From: Amycolatopsis rifamycinica
GTDB taxonomy: Bacteria > Actinomycetota > Actinomycetes > Mycobacteriales > Pseudonocardiaceae
Length of the DNA stretch: 64,000 nt
Direction of reading: 5' to 3'
Assembly: GCF_000695625.1 (NCBI RefSeq)
Contig: NZ_JMQI01000026.1
Location: forward strand, 230,795 to 294,794
The notes below the pieces were generated by a model. That model worked only from the letters and a program-made list of their open reading frames with translations, had not been told where the DNA came from and searched no databases. A program made the position numbers and the translations under genes. This document shows positions 43,084 through 52,409 of the stretch, piece by piece. Numbering within the stretch: the stretch's first letter is position 1; every line of letters begins with the position of its first letter.

Positions 43084-44240
43084 GACACCAGCTGGTTCCA
43101 CCGGCTCACCGCCTCCCGCGCGTCCGGGGCGCTGAGCCGGCGGGCACCGTGCACCCCGTCGATGCCGTGCACGCCGAGGCCGTCCATGCCGAGCCCGTGC
43201 GTTCCGACGCCGAGCACGTACAACGCCGAAAAGTGCGCGCGCACCGCGGCCAGCAGCGGAAGGTCCTTGCTCGCCCGGCCGGTGACCACCACGAGGCAGC
43301 CGCCGCGCATACCGGTCCGGCCCAGCCCCGCCGGCACCATGGCGTCGCCGGCCTCCTGTACGGCTTCGCACAGGACGTCGAGCAGGGGGCGCACGCCGAC
43401 CGCGCCGCCGTCGGTGGCCACGTCCGCTCCGGCCGGGGTGAGCAGGCGGCAGCGGTGCCCGGCCGTCGCCGCCGCGTTCACCAGCGAGGCCGCCAGCTCG
43501 ACCGCTTCTTCGAACTCGACGGCGGACAGCACGTGCGGGCGGGTGTCGAGCAGCAGCGTGAACCGCGGGTGGTCCGGGTCGACGTAGTCGCGCACCATAA
43601 GCCGCCCGGTGCGCGCGGTCGCCTTCCAGTGCAGGTGCCGCACCTCGTCGCCGACCACGTACTCCCGCACGTCGCGCAGGTCGGCCGAGCCGTGCAGCGA
43701 GTCGTCGGTCGTCGGGCCGTCGTGGTGGTGGCGCGGGTGTCCCGCGCCGGGTGCCCGCGCCGACCGCAGCGGCGGGTAGACCCACAGAGTCGCGGTGTCA
43801 CCGGCCGCGACCGGGCGCCGGAGCAGGCCCAGCGGGTCGGTGCGCTCGAGCGTCAGCGGCCCGACGGTGAAGCGGCCCCGGCGACGGCCGGTCAGCTTGT
43901 AGTAGTACGTCTCGGAAGCTCCCGGGGCGAGCGAGCCGACGTCGACGACCTCGCCGTGGCCGCTCTGTTCCCGTGCGGTGAAGCCCGGCTGCCGCCGCGG
44001 GCCGGGGTTGCTCACCACGAGCTTGGCCGCCGTCGCGCCGCCGCGCTGGATGCGGTTCGCGGAGATCTCCCGCCGCACCGCGACCCGGGGACGGCGCAGC
44101 GTCACCGCGATCCCGGCGAGCACCGCGCCCACGGCGGCCCCGGCCAGTGCCCGCAGCAGGACGTAATTCGCCACCTCGCCGAGGGCGTAGAGCAGTACTG
44201 CGGCAGCGAGGACTCCCGCGCCGCGAGGGGTCAGCCGCAT
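43080..44240 (-). CDS. DUF58 protein (VWA-like, MoxR partner)
   Basis: 386 residues. Two N-terminal TM helices (GAGVLAAAVLLYALGEVANY and LAGAAVGAVLAGIAVTL) are followed by a beta-rich segment (YYYKLTGRRRGRFTVGPLTL). Then comes the DUF58 signature DLRDVREYVVGDEVRHLHWK and a VWA-like fold (RFTLLLDTRP, GGCLVVVTGRASKDLPLLAA). DUF58 proteins are normally activated by MoxR ATPases. The start lies 5 nt after the MoxR stop. Confidence 0.9.
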   Translation of the reverse strand: MRLTPRGAGVLAAAVLLYALGEVANYVLLRALAGAAVGAVLAGIAVTLRRPRVAVRREISANRIQRGGATAAKLVVSNPGPRRQPGFTAREQSGHGEVVDVGSLAPGASETYYYKLTGRRRGRFTVGPLTLERTDPLGLLRRPVAAGDTATLWVYPPLRSARAPGAGHPRHHHDGPTTDDSLHGSADLRDVREYVVGDEVRHLHWKATARTGRLMVRDYVDPDHPRFTLLLDTRPHVLSAVEFEEAVELAASLVNAAATAGHRCRLLTPAGADVATDGGAVGVRPLLDVLCEAVQEAGDAMVPAGLGRTGMRGGCLVVVTGRASKDLPLLAAVRAHFSALYVLGVGTHGLGMDGLGVHGIDGVHGARRLSAPDAREAVSRWNQLVS

Positions 44241-44245
44241 CGGTT

Positions 44246-45199
<954 letters not shown>

Positions 45200-45210
45200 T
45201 GTTTCTCCCC

Positions 45211-47052
45211 TCACGACGGCGGCGCCTTGTGCGCCGAGGCGGACGGACCCTTCCCGGCACTGTTCTCCGCCGTCACGGTCACGGTGAACGGGATGTCCTT
45301 GCCGTCCCAGATGTCTTCGATCGTGTACGTCCTCGCCGAGCCCGACAGCGTCTTGGAACCGCTGCGGGAACCGTCGTCGCGGACCCAGCTCACGTGGTAC
45401 GCGGTCACCGGGGCGCCGTTCGGCGCGGCGGCCGTCCAGGTCACCTTCGCCCACGTGTGCTTGGTCGTGGCCTCGACCGCCAGGCTTCCCGGGCGGCCCG
45501 GCGGACTGACCGCGGCCCGCGGCGTCACCGCCTTCGAGCTGACGCCGGGGCCTTCACCCGCCCGGTTCACCGCCACCACGGTGAACACGTACGCGGTGCC
45601 GTTGGCCAGGCCGCTGATCCGGGTGCTCCGGGCGGTTCCGTCGACGGTCTTCCCGCCACCGGCCCAGCTGATCCGGTAGCTCGTGACGGGCGCGCCGTTC
45701 GGTGCGGCCGCGCCCCACGACACGGTGGCCGCCCCCTCGTCCGCCGTCGCGGCGACCGAGCGCGGCGCGCCGGGCGGGCTGGCCGGCAGGGCCGCCTTCG
45801 TCGGCGGCGGCTGTTGCTGCTGCCTCGGCGGCTGCGTTTTCTTCGGCGGGGCAACGGGTCTGCGGTCCTCGGCGGCGGCGGGCGGTTGCGCCGGGGTCGA
45901 GGCGGCCGGCGGCGGCGGCTGCTGCGGCTGCGGCGGCTGCTGGTCGCTGTCGGGTTTCCGGTCGCCGGTGACCGGCACTTCGCTGACCCCGCCGTCGTGG
46001 TCGACGACCATGACGTGGGCGCCGTCCGCGCCGTCGACGTAGACCCGGGCGTCGCCGCCCTTGACCAGCGGCGGCTGGCTGTCCCCGCCGGGGATCGGGC
46101 GCTGCGCCCGCGGTACGCCGGCGCTGTCGAAGGTGTGCAGGGTGTGGGTGGTCCGGTTGACCACCGCGACGACCCCGCCGGAGGATTCGATGCCGGTGTA
46201 GTCGCCGGGCGGCAGGCTGACGGTCCGCGGGCGCGCCGGCGGACGGTCCTTGGTCAGGCCCGCGGTGTCCACCAGGTGCAGCTTCTGCCCCGGCGCGTCG
46301 AGGATGGCCAGCTGCCCGGCCACGTCGGTGGAGGCGAGCTGCGCGGTGTCGGGCACGTCGAGTTCCAGCGGCGCGGGGCTGCCCAGCTCCGTCGGCTCCA
46401 CCGGCCGCATCGTGTCGTCGGTGGTGTCGACGAAGACCGGCCGGTCGGCCACCACGGTCAGCCGTCCCCGGTGTCCCTGGGGCAGCGCGACCGGGCAGGA
46501 CAGGCGGTCGGCCTGCTCGGGGAGCTCGCACAGCAGCCCGGCGTCGGCGCGCTGCAGCCACAGCTTGCCGTCCCCGGTCGCGACGACGTCGCCGATCGGG
46601 CCGCCCGCCGGGATCAGGCCGAGCTCCCCGAGCCGGGCGATCGTGCCGGCCTGCCGGTACACGGCGTACGGGCCGCCGCGGACCTCCAGCGTGACCGGCC
46701 GCTCGTCGGACGGCGCGGCCGTGGTGTTCTCGACGGTCAGCGACGACTTCCCGAACTCGACGATCTTCGACGGCCCGATCACGAACCCGCTCGTGTCGCC
46801 CTGCACGACCGGGCCCGCCCCGGCCCCGGGCACGTCGACCTGGGCGTCGGCGCGGTCACCACCGCCGTTGACGTGGAAGGCCGCGCCCAGCTGCGGGTTG
46901 TAGACCCAGTGCCCGGACGGGCTGAACGCGAACCCGCCGAGCGGGTCCGCGGCACCCCCCACGGCGAGCCCCACCACGGCGAGACAGCCCGCCACCGCCA
47001 CCGCGATCGGAGCCCGCGCCCGCCACGCGGCCCCCTTCCCTCCTCGGATCAC
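45211..47052 (-). CDS. Secreted or anchored protein with two fibronectin type III domains
   Basis: 613 residues. The N-terminal anchor is RARAPIAVAVAGCLAVVGLA. The middle part, to about residue 360, is a beta-propeller-like array (LIPAGGPIGDVVATGDGKLW, GHRGRLTVVADRPVFVDT, GVVAVVNRTTHTLHTFDS). A long Pro/Gln linker leads to two FN3 domains at about 425-515 and 520-613 (AATVSWGAAAPNGAPVTSYR and AKVTWTAAAPNGAPVTAYHV). It is the first gene of the FN3-MoxR-DUF58-TgpA operon. GTG 47052 lies 6 nt after a TACCCT -10 box preceded by SARP-type repeats, so a leaderless transcript is predicted. The external face probably interacts with wall glycans or with the receptor kinases, which carry similar folds. 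Confidence 0.87.
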   Translation of the reverse strand: MIRGGKGAAWRARAPIAVAVAGCLAVVGLAVGGAADPLGGFAFSPSGHWVYNPQLGAAFHVNGGGDRADAQVDVPGAGAGPVVQGDTSGFVIGPSKIVEFGKSSLTVENTTAAPSDERPVTLEVRGGPYAVYRQAGTIARLGELGLIPAGGPIGDVVATGDGKLWLQRADAGLLCELPEQADRLSCPVALPQGHRGRLTVVADRPVFVDTTDDTMRPVEPTELGSPAPLELDVPDTAQLASTDVAGQLAILDAPGQKLHLVDTAGLTKDRPPARPRTVSLPPGDYTGIESSGGVVAVVNRTTHTLHTFDSAGVPRAQRPIPGGDSQPPLVKGGDARVYVDGADGAHVMVVDHDGGVSEVPVTGDRKPDSDQQPPQPQQPPPPAASTPAQPPAAAEDRRPVAPPKKTQPPRQQQQPPPTKAALPASPPGAPRSVAATADEGAATVSWGAAAPNGAPVTSYRISWAGGGKTVDGTARSTRISGLANGTAYVFTVVAVNRAGEGPGVSSKAVTPRAAVSPPGRPGSLAVEATTKHTWAKVTWTAAAPNGAPVTAYHVSWVRDDGSRSGSKTLSGSARTYTIEDIWDGKDIPFTVTVTAENSAGKGPSASAHKAPPS

Positions 47053-47058
47053 GCACCC

Positions 47059-47090
47059 AGGGTACTTCGGCGGATACACACGGAGTACAC
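47059..47090 (-). promoter_or_regulatory. SARP-type operator and promoter of the FN3 operon
   Basis: On the minus strand, heptamers GTGTACT (47090-47084) and GTGTATC (47079-47073) are spaced 11 nt apart start to start. Then exactly 8 nt precede TACCCT (47064-47059). This geometry, heptamer repeats in place of the -35 with 8 nt to the -10, is the hallmark of SARP-activated promoters. Confidence 0.6.
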
Positions 47091-47155
47091 GTTTGATCCA
47101 TCCGGCTCGAATCGGACGTGCCGGATGTCTCCGGCCCGCCACGGCCCGAGCAGTC

Positions 47156-48427
47156 TCATCCGCTGACGGGCAGGCTCAGCTCGAAGATGGCGCCGCCTTC
47201 GTCGCGGTTGTAGACCCGGACCGTTCCCCCGTGGACCTCGGCCACCCACTTGACCACCGCCAGCCCGATGCCGGTCGACCCGCCGCCGCTGTAGTGCGGC
47301 TCGAACAGCTTGGGCGCCTCCTCCGGGTCGATGCCCGGGCCGCGGTCGGCCACGATCACCCGGCCGTCGAGCACCGTGACCTGGACGTCGGCGTCCTCGC
47401 CGCCGTGCCTGCCGTGGTTGAGGGCGTTGCCGATCAGGTTGCCGATCGCCCGGCGCAGCAGGGTGGCGTCGCCGTCGACGCGGGTCGGCACGGACGTCAC
47501 CGAGACGCGGGCGCCGTCGGTCGGGATGTCCTCGGCCAGTGTCTCGACCAGCTGGTCGAGCATCAGCGGAGCGAGCGTCAGCTCCTCCACCCCGGCCGTC
47601 ACCCGCGCCCGGCTGGGCCACAGGTCGATGATGTCGCCCATCATCCCGGCCAGCCGGATGGTGCGCGGCAGCAGCTCCGCCTGCGCTTCGGGGTTCCGCT
47701 GGGCCGCGTCGGCCAGCGCGCGCAGGCGCGCGACGGGGGTCTTCAGGTCGTGGACCACGCCGTCGAGCAGCTGGGAAACGCCGTTGAGCAGGGACCGCTG
47801 CTGTTCCAGCGCGGTCACCGCGGGCCGGGTGGCCCGGCCGGCGAGCAGGTAGCCGATGCCGCCGACCGCGGCCACCAGCAGCACGCACCCGCCCACGACG
47901 AACAGGGTGAACCGGTCGTGCCGGGCGTCCTCGGCCGCGGTGGGAGTCACCGCCACGACCGCGCCGACGTACTGCCGGTCGCTGTTGCGGATCGGGTCCA
48001 CCGCGAAGTAGAGGGACTGCCCGTCCGGGGTGCGGGTGTACCCCGCCAGCGGGTGCGCGGCCCGGACCGCCTGGGTGGCGAGCCCGTCGAGGAACGCGTC
48101 GTCGACGTCGACGCACCGGCGTTTGCTGGCGTAGCCCGCGAAAGCGGGCGTGCCGCCCGGGAGCACGGCGAACTGCGGGCACTTGTCGTTGAGCGGGTCC
48201 TGGCCGATGAACGCGGTGACGAGCGAGCCACCCGAGTAGCCGAGCAGCCGGTTGACGCCGGTGACGACCAGCTGCACCTCGCTGTCGAGGCGCTGGGTGC
48301 TCCGGTCGGCGTCGACGTTGATCAGCAGCCAGGCGAAGGCGACCAGGCCGGCGGCGTTCATGACGGTGAACAGCAGCGTGAGCAGACGGCGCAGGCGGCG
48401 CAGCCGTCCGGCGGACGAGTCGCTCAC
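47156..48427 (-). CDS. Sensor histidine kinase
   Basis: 423 residues. The first TM helix is FTVMNAAGLVAFAWLLI, followed by an external sensor of about 140 residues with PAFAGYASKRRCVDV and a paired Cys near GQDPLNDKCPQ. The second TM helix is FTLFVVGGCVLLVAAVGGIG, then HAMP-like ATRPAVTALEQQ. The H box is VVHDLKTPVARLRAL. The N box is RRAIGNLIGNALNHGR, G1 is VADRGPGIDPEEA and G2 is STGIGLAVVKW. GTG 48427 overlaps the response regulator stop by 4 nt (GTGA). Confidence 0.92.
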   Translation of the reverse strand: MSDSSAGRLRRLRRLLTLLFTVMNAAGLVAFAWLLINVDADRSTQRLDSEVQLVVTGVNRLLGYSGGSLVTAFIGQDPLNDKCPQFAVLPGGTPAFAGYASKRRCVDVDDAFLDGLATQAVRAAHPLAGYTRTPDGQSLYFAVDPIRNSDRQYVGAVVAVTPTAAEDARHDRFTLFVVGGCVLLVAAVGGIGYLLAGRATRPAVTALEQQRSLLNGVSQLLDGVVHDLKTPVARLRALADAAQRNPEAQAELLPRTIRLAGMMGDIIDLWPSRARVTAGVEELTLAPLMLDQLVETLAEDIPTDGARVSVTSVPTRVDGDATLLRRAIGNLIGNALNHGRHGGEDADVQVTVLDGRVIVADRGPGIDPEEAPKLFEPHYSGGGSTGIGLAVVKWVAEVHGGTVRVYNRDEGGAIFELSLPVSG

Positions 48428-49086
48428 GAGAGCCGGTACCCGACGCCGCGGAGGGTGTGCACCAGCTCCGGCTCGCCGAGCTTGTCCCGCAGCCGCTTGA
48501 CCACCTTGTCCACCACGTTCGCCACGGGCTCGGTTTCCCAGCAGTGCTCGATCAGCTCGGTGCGGGTCACCGCCAGCCCCGGCCGGGCGGCCAGGTGCTC
48601 GAGGATCGCGAACTCCAGGGTGCTCAGCGACAGCAGGACCCCGCCACGGCGAACTTCCCGGCGCGCGCAGTCGACCTCGAGGTCGGCGTGGCGCAGCACC
48701 GGCGGCCGCACACCGCCCCGGCGGCACAGGTTGGTCACCCGCGCCAGCAGCTCGGCCAGCACGAACGGCTTGGTCACGTAGTCGTCGCCGCCGTGCGCGA
48801 ACCCGGCGACCCGGTCCGCGCCGGCGTCGCGGGCGGTCAGGAAGAGCACCGGCACCGCCCGGCCGCGGCGGCGCAGTGCCTCGACGAACCCGAGCGCGTC
48901 GCCGTCCGGCAGGATGCGGTCGAAGACGGCACAGGCGTGCTCGGCCGCGTCGAGCGCCTTCGTCGCGTCGGCGAGCGTGCCCACCGCGTCGACCACGAAG
49001 CCGGCGCCCCGCAGCTCGGCCGTCACGGCCACCCGGATGTCCTCCTCGTCCTCGACGACGAGCACCCGGCCCCTCGCTCCGCTCAT
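48424..49086 (-). CDS. OmpR-family response regulator
   Basis: 220 residues. The receiver domain has acidic residues in VVEDEEDIRVAV, the phospho-Asp in CAVFDRILPDGDAL and the Lys in DDYVTKPF. The winged-helix DNA-binding domain has LSLSTLEFAILEHLA and DKVVKRLRDKLGEP, then GVGYRL. It is the partner of the downstream kinase. It is divergent from the SARP gene with 61 nt between starts, so both promoters overlap. Confidence 0.93.
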   Translation of the reverse strand: MSGARGRVLVVEDEEDIRVAVTAELRGAGFVVDAVGTLADATKALDAAEHACAVFDRILPDGDALGFVEALRRRGRAVPVLFLTARDAGADRVAGFAHGGDDYVTKPFVLAELLARVTNLCRRGGVRPPVLRHADLEVDCARREVRRGGVLLSLSTLEFAILEHLAARPGLAVTRTELIEHCWETEPVANVVDKVVKRLRDKLGEPELVHTLRGVGYRLS

Positions 49087-49087
49087 G

Positions 49088-49119
49088 TCATCAAATCCTC
49101 ATCACCGGTCCGGCATCGT
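49088..49119 (+). promoter_or_regulatory. Possible SARP-type repeats before the SARP gene
   Basis: TCATCAA (49088-49094) and TCATCAC (49099-49105) are 11 nt apart, with 8 nt to CATCGT (49114-49119). The geometry fits, but the heptamer differs from the GTGTATC type and the -10 is poor, so autoregulation is only a suggestion. Confidence 0.3.
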
Positions 49120-49147
49120 GACTTCAGTCGATCGAAGGAGGTGTCCA

Positions 49148-50035
49148 GTGTCGTTCGGGGTGCTCGGGCCGCTCGAAGTGCGCAGGCCGGGCGGGGCCGA
49201 GGTCAGGGTGGGTGCCGGCAAGCCCGCCGCCCTCCTCTCGGCACTGCTCGTCCACGCTAACGCGTGGGTGAGCGTAGACCAGCTGATCACGATGATGTGG
49301 CAGGAACAGGACGTGCCGCCGTCGGCGGAACGCAACCTGAAGACCTACGTCTGGCGGCTGCGCCGGGATCTGCCGCTCCCCTCGGCGGGAGCACGGATCC
49401 AGAGCGCAGCGGGTGCCTACCGCATCCGGCTCGAGCCCGGCGAGTCGGACATCGACCTGGCCCGGCTGGCGCTCGACGCCGCCGAGCGAGCGGTGCGCGC
49501 CGGGGATACCGCGGCCGCGGCGGAGCGCCTGACCGGCGCGCTGCGGCTGTGGCGCGGCCGCCCCTACGGGGGCCTCGAACACGACTGGGCGGTTCCCGCG
49601 GTCGCGGCCGCCGACCAGCTGCACGAGCGCCTCCGCAGCCGGCTGGCCGACGTGTACACCGCCGCCGGGCGGCACGACGAGGCCGTCGTCCTCGCGCGGG
49701 CGCTGGCCGAGGAGGACCCGCTGCGGGAGGACGCGTGGGCCCGGCTGGTCCTGGCCCTGCACCACGGCGGCCGCCGCGCCGAAGCGCTCGAAGTCTTCGC
49801 CCGTGCCCGGGCCGTGCTGCGGGCGGAGCTCGGCGTCGAGCCCGGGACGGCGCTGGCGAGCGCGCACCGCACGGTGCTGCTCGGCGGGCCGCCGTCGGAC
49901 GCCGACCTCGCGCAGATCCAGGACCTCCTCGTCGGGGCCGTGCGTGCGGTCCAGACCGCCGTGCGGCTCGCCGACCGGATCGGCGTCACCATGCCGGAGA
50001 CCCCGGCTCTCGTGCTCGGCGGGGTGCCGGCATGA
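49148..50035 (+). CDS. SARP-family transcriptional activator (short, BTAD type)
   Basis: 295 residues. The OmpR-like DNA-binding domain (FGVLGPLEVRRPGGAEVRVG, VSVDQLITMMW, AERNLKTYVWRLRRDLP) is followed by a BTAD helical domain (LWRGRPYGGLEHDWAVP, LALHHGGRRAEALEVFARAR). There is no NB-ARC or TPR part, so it is a small SARP as in pathway activators. GTG 49148 follows a GAAGGAGGTG site. SARPs bind heptamer repeats overlapping the -35; candidates are at 47059-47090 and 53012-53055. It is translationally coupled to the next small ORF. Confidence 0.92.
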   Translation: MSFGVLGPLEVRRPGGAEVRVGAGKPAALLSALLVHANAWVSVDQLITMMWQEQDVPPSAERNLKTYVWRLRRDLPLPSAGARIQSAAGAYRIRLEPGESDIDLARLALDAAERAVRAGDTAAAAERLTGALRLWRGRPYGGLEHDWAVPAVAAADQLHERLRSRLADVYTAAGRHDEAVVLARALAEEDPLREDAWARLVLALHHGGRRAEALEVFARARAVLRAELGVEPGTALASAHRTVLLGGPPSDADLAQIQDLLVGAVRAVQTAVRLADRIGVTMPETPALVLGGVPA

Positions 50036-50112
50036 GTGAGCTTGCGAACGAATCATTCACCACTGCGCCGTCGGCTCAGGCCGCGCCGAGCGTCAGCGAG
50101 GTGAACGCGTGA
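50032..50112 (+). CDS. 26-residue translationally coupled ORF
   Basis: ATG 50032 overlaps the SARP stop (ATGA), and its TGA overlaps the GTG of the LuxR-type gene (GTGA). The peptide is MSELANESFTTAPSAQAAPS then VSEVNA, hydrophilic with no Cys. The double 4-nt overlap argues that it is translated. It could be a regulatory leader or peptide, or simply a coupling device. Codon bias is weaker than that of its neighbours. Confidence 0.45.
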   Translation: MSELANESFTTAPSAQAAPSVSEVNA

Positions 50113-50774
50113 GCCAGGTGCTGACCGAACGCCCCGTCGTGCTGGCTGCCGACCGCGCCGGCGGGGCCGCGGGCCCGCTCGCCGCGGCCACCGCGGAGGT
50201 CGTCGTGATGACCGTCCTCGCTCCCGGGGCTCCCGACCCGATCGCGCCGCTGCGCCGGATCGACCTCGACAACCTGCGCCGCGGCGTGCGGTACCGGGTC
50301 CTCGTGCCGGACCGGGCGAGGCTGAACCCGGCGGTGGCGACGCGGCTGGCCGCGCTGGTGCAGGCGGGCGCCGCCGTGCGGACCGTCGCGCAGGTGCCGT
50401 CGAGCGCGCTGGTCGTCGACCAGGCGGTCGCCGTGCTGCCGGGCCGCCGCCCGGAGTCCGGGGTCACCGCCGTGCACCTGCCCGCCGTGGTCACGACGGT
50501 CGTCGAACTGTTCGAACGCCTCTGGTCCGGCGCGACGCCGTTCCGGTCCGCCGGCTCGGCGAGCGAAGCCGGGCTCACCGCGCGCCAGCGGGAACTGCTG
50601 ACGCTGCTCTCGGAGGGCTGCACGGACGACACGGTGGCGGCGCGGCTGGACCTGTCGGTGCGCACGGTCCGCCGGATGGTGTCGGAGCTGATGAACCAGC
50701 TCGGGGCCCGCAGCCGCTTCCAGGCGGGGGTGAAGGCGGCCGATCGGGGCTGGCTGCTGGAACGCGCGAGCTGA
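50109..50774 (+). CDS. LuxR-type HTH regulator
   Basis: 221 residues. The N-terminal 130 residues resemble the phospholipase-D-like/TrmB-type ligand domain seen in many actinomycete regulators (LRRGVRYRVLVPDRARLNPA, AGAAVRTVAQVPSSALVVDQ). The C-terminal LuxR HTH is clear (LTARQRELLTLLSEGCTDDT, VAARLDLSVRTVRRMVSELM). There is no receiver domain. It is co-transcribed with the SARP gene, so the two may act in sequence on the same block. Confidence 0.87.
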   Translation: MSQVLTERPVVLAADRAGGAAGPLAAATAEVVVMTVLAPGAPDPIAPLRRIDLDNLRRGVRYRVLVPDRARLNPAVATRLAALVQAGAAVRTVAQVPSSALVVDQAVAVLPGRRPESGVTAVHLPAVVTTVVELFERLWSGATPFRSAGSASEAGLTARQRELLTLLSEGCTDDTVAARLDLSVRTVRRMVSELMNQLGARSRFQAGVKAADRGWLLERAS

Positions 50775-50792
50775 GGCTGGTTTAGTGGCGGT

Positions 50793-51446
50793 GTGCGGAT
50801 CTTGGTGACCGAGGACGACGCCGATCTGCGGCTGGCGATCACGACGTCGCTGCGCGGCGCGGGGTTCGCCGTCGACCCGGCAGGCGACCTGCCTGCCGCC
50901 GACGAGCTGCTGTGGGTCAACACCTACGACTGCGCGGTCTTCGACCGCATGCTGCCGGGCGGCGACGCACTCGGGTACGTCGAGCGGAAACGACGGGAGG
51001 GCTGGGCCGTCCCGGTGCTGTTCCTGACCGCGCTGGGCGATCCGGCCCAGCGGGTGGCCGGGCTGAGCCGAGGCGGCGACGACTACCTCGAAAAGCCGTT
51101 CCTGGCCGAGGAGATGGTGGCCAGGGTCCGGAGCTTGTGCCGCCGCAGCGCGTTGCCGCAGCCGGTGGTCCTGCGCTGCGCCGACCTCGAACTCGACACC
51201 GGACGACGCGAGGTCCGCCGCGGCCAGGTGCTGCTGAGCCTGACGCGCACCGAGTTCGACCTGCTGGAGCGGCTGATGTCCGAGGCGGGAAAACCGGTGT
51301 CCCGCAAGGACCTCATCGCCTGCGCGTGGCCGGACCCGCCGGCGTCGAACGCCCTCGAAGTGGCGATCCGCAACCTGCGGCGCAAGCTCGGCGAGCCACA
51401 GCCGGTCCGCACAGTACCGACGATCGGCTACCTGGTCGAGGCCTGA
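50793..51446 (+). CDS. Orphan OmpR-family response regulator
   Basis: 217 residues. Receiver landmarks are VTEDDADLRLAITTSL, CAVFDRMLPGGDAL and DDYLEKPF. The winged helix has LSLTRTEFDLLERLM and NALEVAIRNLRRKLGEP, then TIGYLVEA. It is a paralogue of the regulator at 48424-49086, but no kinase gene is adjacent. It may share the kinase at 47156 or respond otherwise. GTG 50793 lies 18 nt after the LuxR gene stop. Confidence 0.9.
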   Translation: MRILVTEDDADLRLAITTSLRGAGFAVDPAGDLPAADELLWVNTYDCAVFDRMLPGGDALGYVERKRREGWAVPVLFLTALGDPAQRVAGLSRGGDDYLEKPFLAEEMVARVRSLCRRSALPQPVVLRCADLELDTGRREVRRGQVLLSLTRTEFDLLERLMSEAGKPVSRKDLIACAWPDPPASNALEVAIRNLRRKLGEPQPVRTVPTIGYLVEA

Positions 51447-51871
51447 CGCGGCGCCGTCTCCTGTCTCCGCGCCCGGAACCAGGCGGTGACGTCCGGCCGC
51501 CACATCAGGACCACCGCCGCGATCATGGCCGACGACAAGCCCAGCGGGATGAGGGCGACGGCGCCGGAACCGCCGGACCAGAGCACACCGCCGACGATGA
51601 CGGGGAGGGACAGGAAGCTGCCCGCTCCGATGACGGTCAGCACGACGCGGGCGCCTCGGTAGCCGGCGCGGAGGTTGACCGCCGCCAGGACGATGATGAT
51701 CCCGATGATCGCCACCGCGGTCAGCACCCCGAGCACCATCCAGACCACGAAGGCCCGGCTCAGGTTGGCGGGCCGGGCCGGTGCCGCGGCGGGCGGCGGG
51801 GTCGGGCGGGCGCGGCGCTCTTCGCGACGGCGGGCCCGGTTGCCGCGGTCGGCGTGCGGGTTCTCGGTCAC
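51428..51871 (-). CDS. Hypothetical membrane protein
   Basis: 147 residues. The Arg/Pro-rich N-terminus is followed by three or four TM helices (VVWMVLGVLTAVAIIGIIIV, VVLTVIGAGSFLSLPVIVGG, LIPLGLSSAMIAAVVLMW) and a basic tail. GTG 51871 has a GGAG site. The 3' end overlaps the converging response regulator by 19 nt. It is probably co-transcribed with the two lipoprotein genes upstream. Confidence 0.7.
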   Translation of the reverse strand: MTENPHADRGNRARRREERRARPTPPPAAAPARPANLSRAFVVWMVLGVLTAVAIIGIIIVLAAVNLRAGYRGARVVLTVIGAGSFLSLPVIVGGVLWSGGSGAVALIPLGLSSAMIAAVVLMWRPDVTAWFRARRQETAPRQASTR

Positions 51872-51881
51872 GTGAACTCCT

Positions 51882-52409
51882 TCACCAGGACCAGGTCGGT
51901 GGGCGCAGCGAGGCGGGCGGCGGGCCGACCTTGCCGGAGACGAGCCGGAGGATCGCGGTGCCGGCGCGCAGATCGGCGAGCTGCAGGGCGAGCACGCCGT
52001 CCACCGGTCGCGGCCGCTCCGGTTCGCCGCTGCTGCAGCGGGACCCGCTTCCGTTCTCGTACAGGGTGATCACGCACCCGCGCGTCAGAGTGCCGGTGCC
52101 GCCACCGCCGGTGGTGAAGTCGATGCCGTTCGCGGTGACGGCGGTGACGGAGATCCGGTGCAGGCCGCCCTGCCCGCTCAGCGGGATGTCGACCGGGCCA
52201 CTCACCCGCACCTCGCAGTTGCCGTCGGTGCAGGCGGAGTAGTCGCTGCTGTCGGCGGCGGCCGGGGCGGACACCACCGGGGAGGACGACGCCGGGATGG
52301 ACGACGGTGGCGGCGCGGCGGCGCCCGGCCGCGCACCGTCGTCGCATCCGGCCACCAGCCCGAGGACTCCTGCGGACGCGAGCACCGCCGTGGCGACGGC
52401 CCGGCTCAC
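51882..52409 (-). CDS. Lipoprotein with C-x-D-G-N-C motif
   Basis: 175 residues. The signal peptide ends in a lipobox (GLVAGC), and a Pro/Ser linker follows. The conserved motif YSACTDGNCEVRVSGPVDIP leads to a beta-rich domain (HRISVTAVTANGIDFTTGGG). Sister of the gene at 52406-52909, whose stop overlaps this start (ATGA). It sits on the outer face of the membrane. The two cysteines probably form a disulfide. Confidence 0.78.
   Translation of the reverse strand: MSRAVATAVLASAGVLGLVAGCDDGARPGAAAPPPSSIPASSSPVVSAPAAADSSDYSACTDGNCEVRVSGPVDIPLSGQGGLHRISVTAVTANGIDFTTGGGGTGTLTRGCVITLYENGSGSRCSSGEPERPRPVDGVLALQLADLRAGTAILRLVSGKVGPPPASLRPPTWSW

Noticed and set aside
50032..50112. RiPP precursor interpretation of the 26-codon ORF
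   Set aside because: There are no modifying enzymes such as LanM, YcaO or radical SAM within the window, and no Cys or leader/core pattern is evident.
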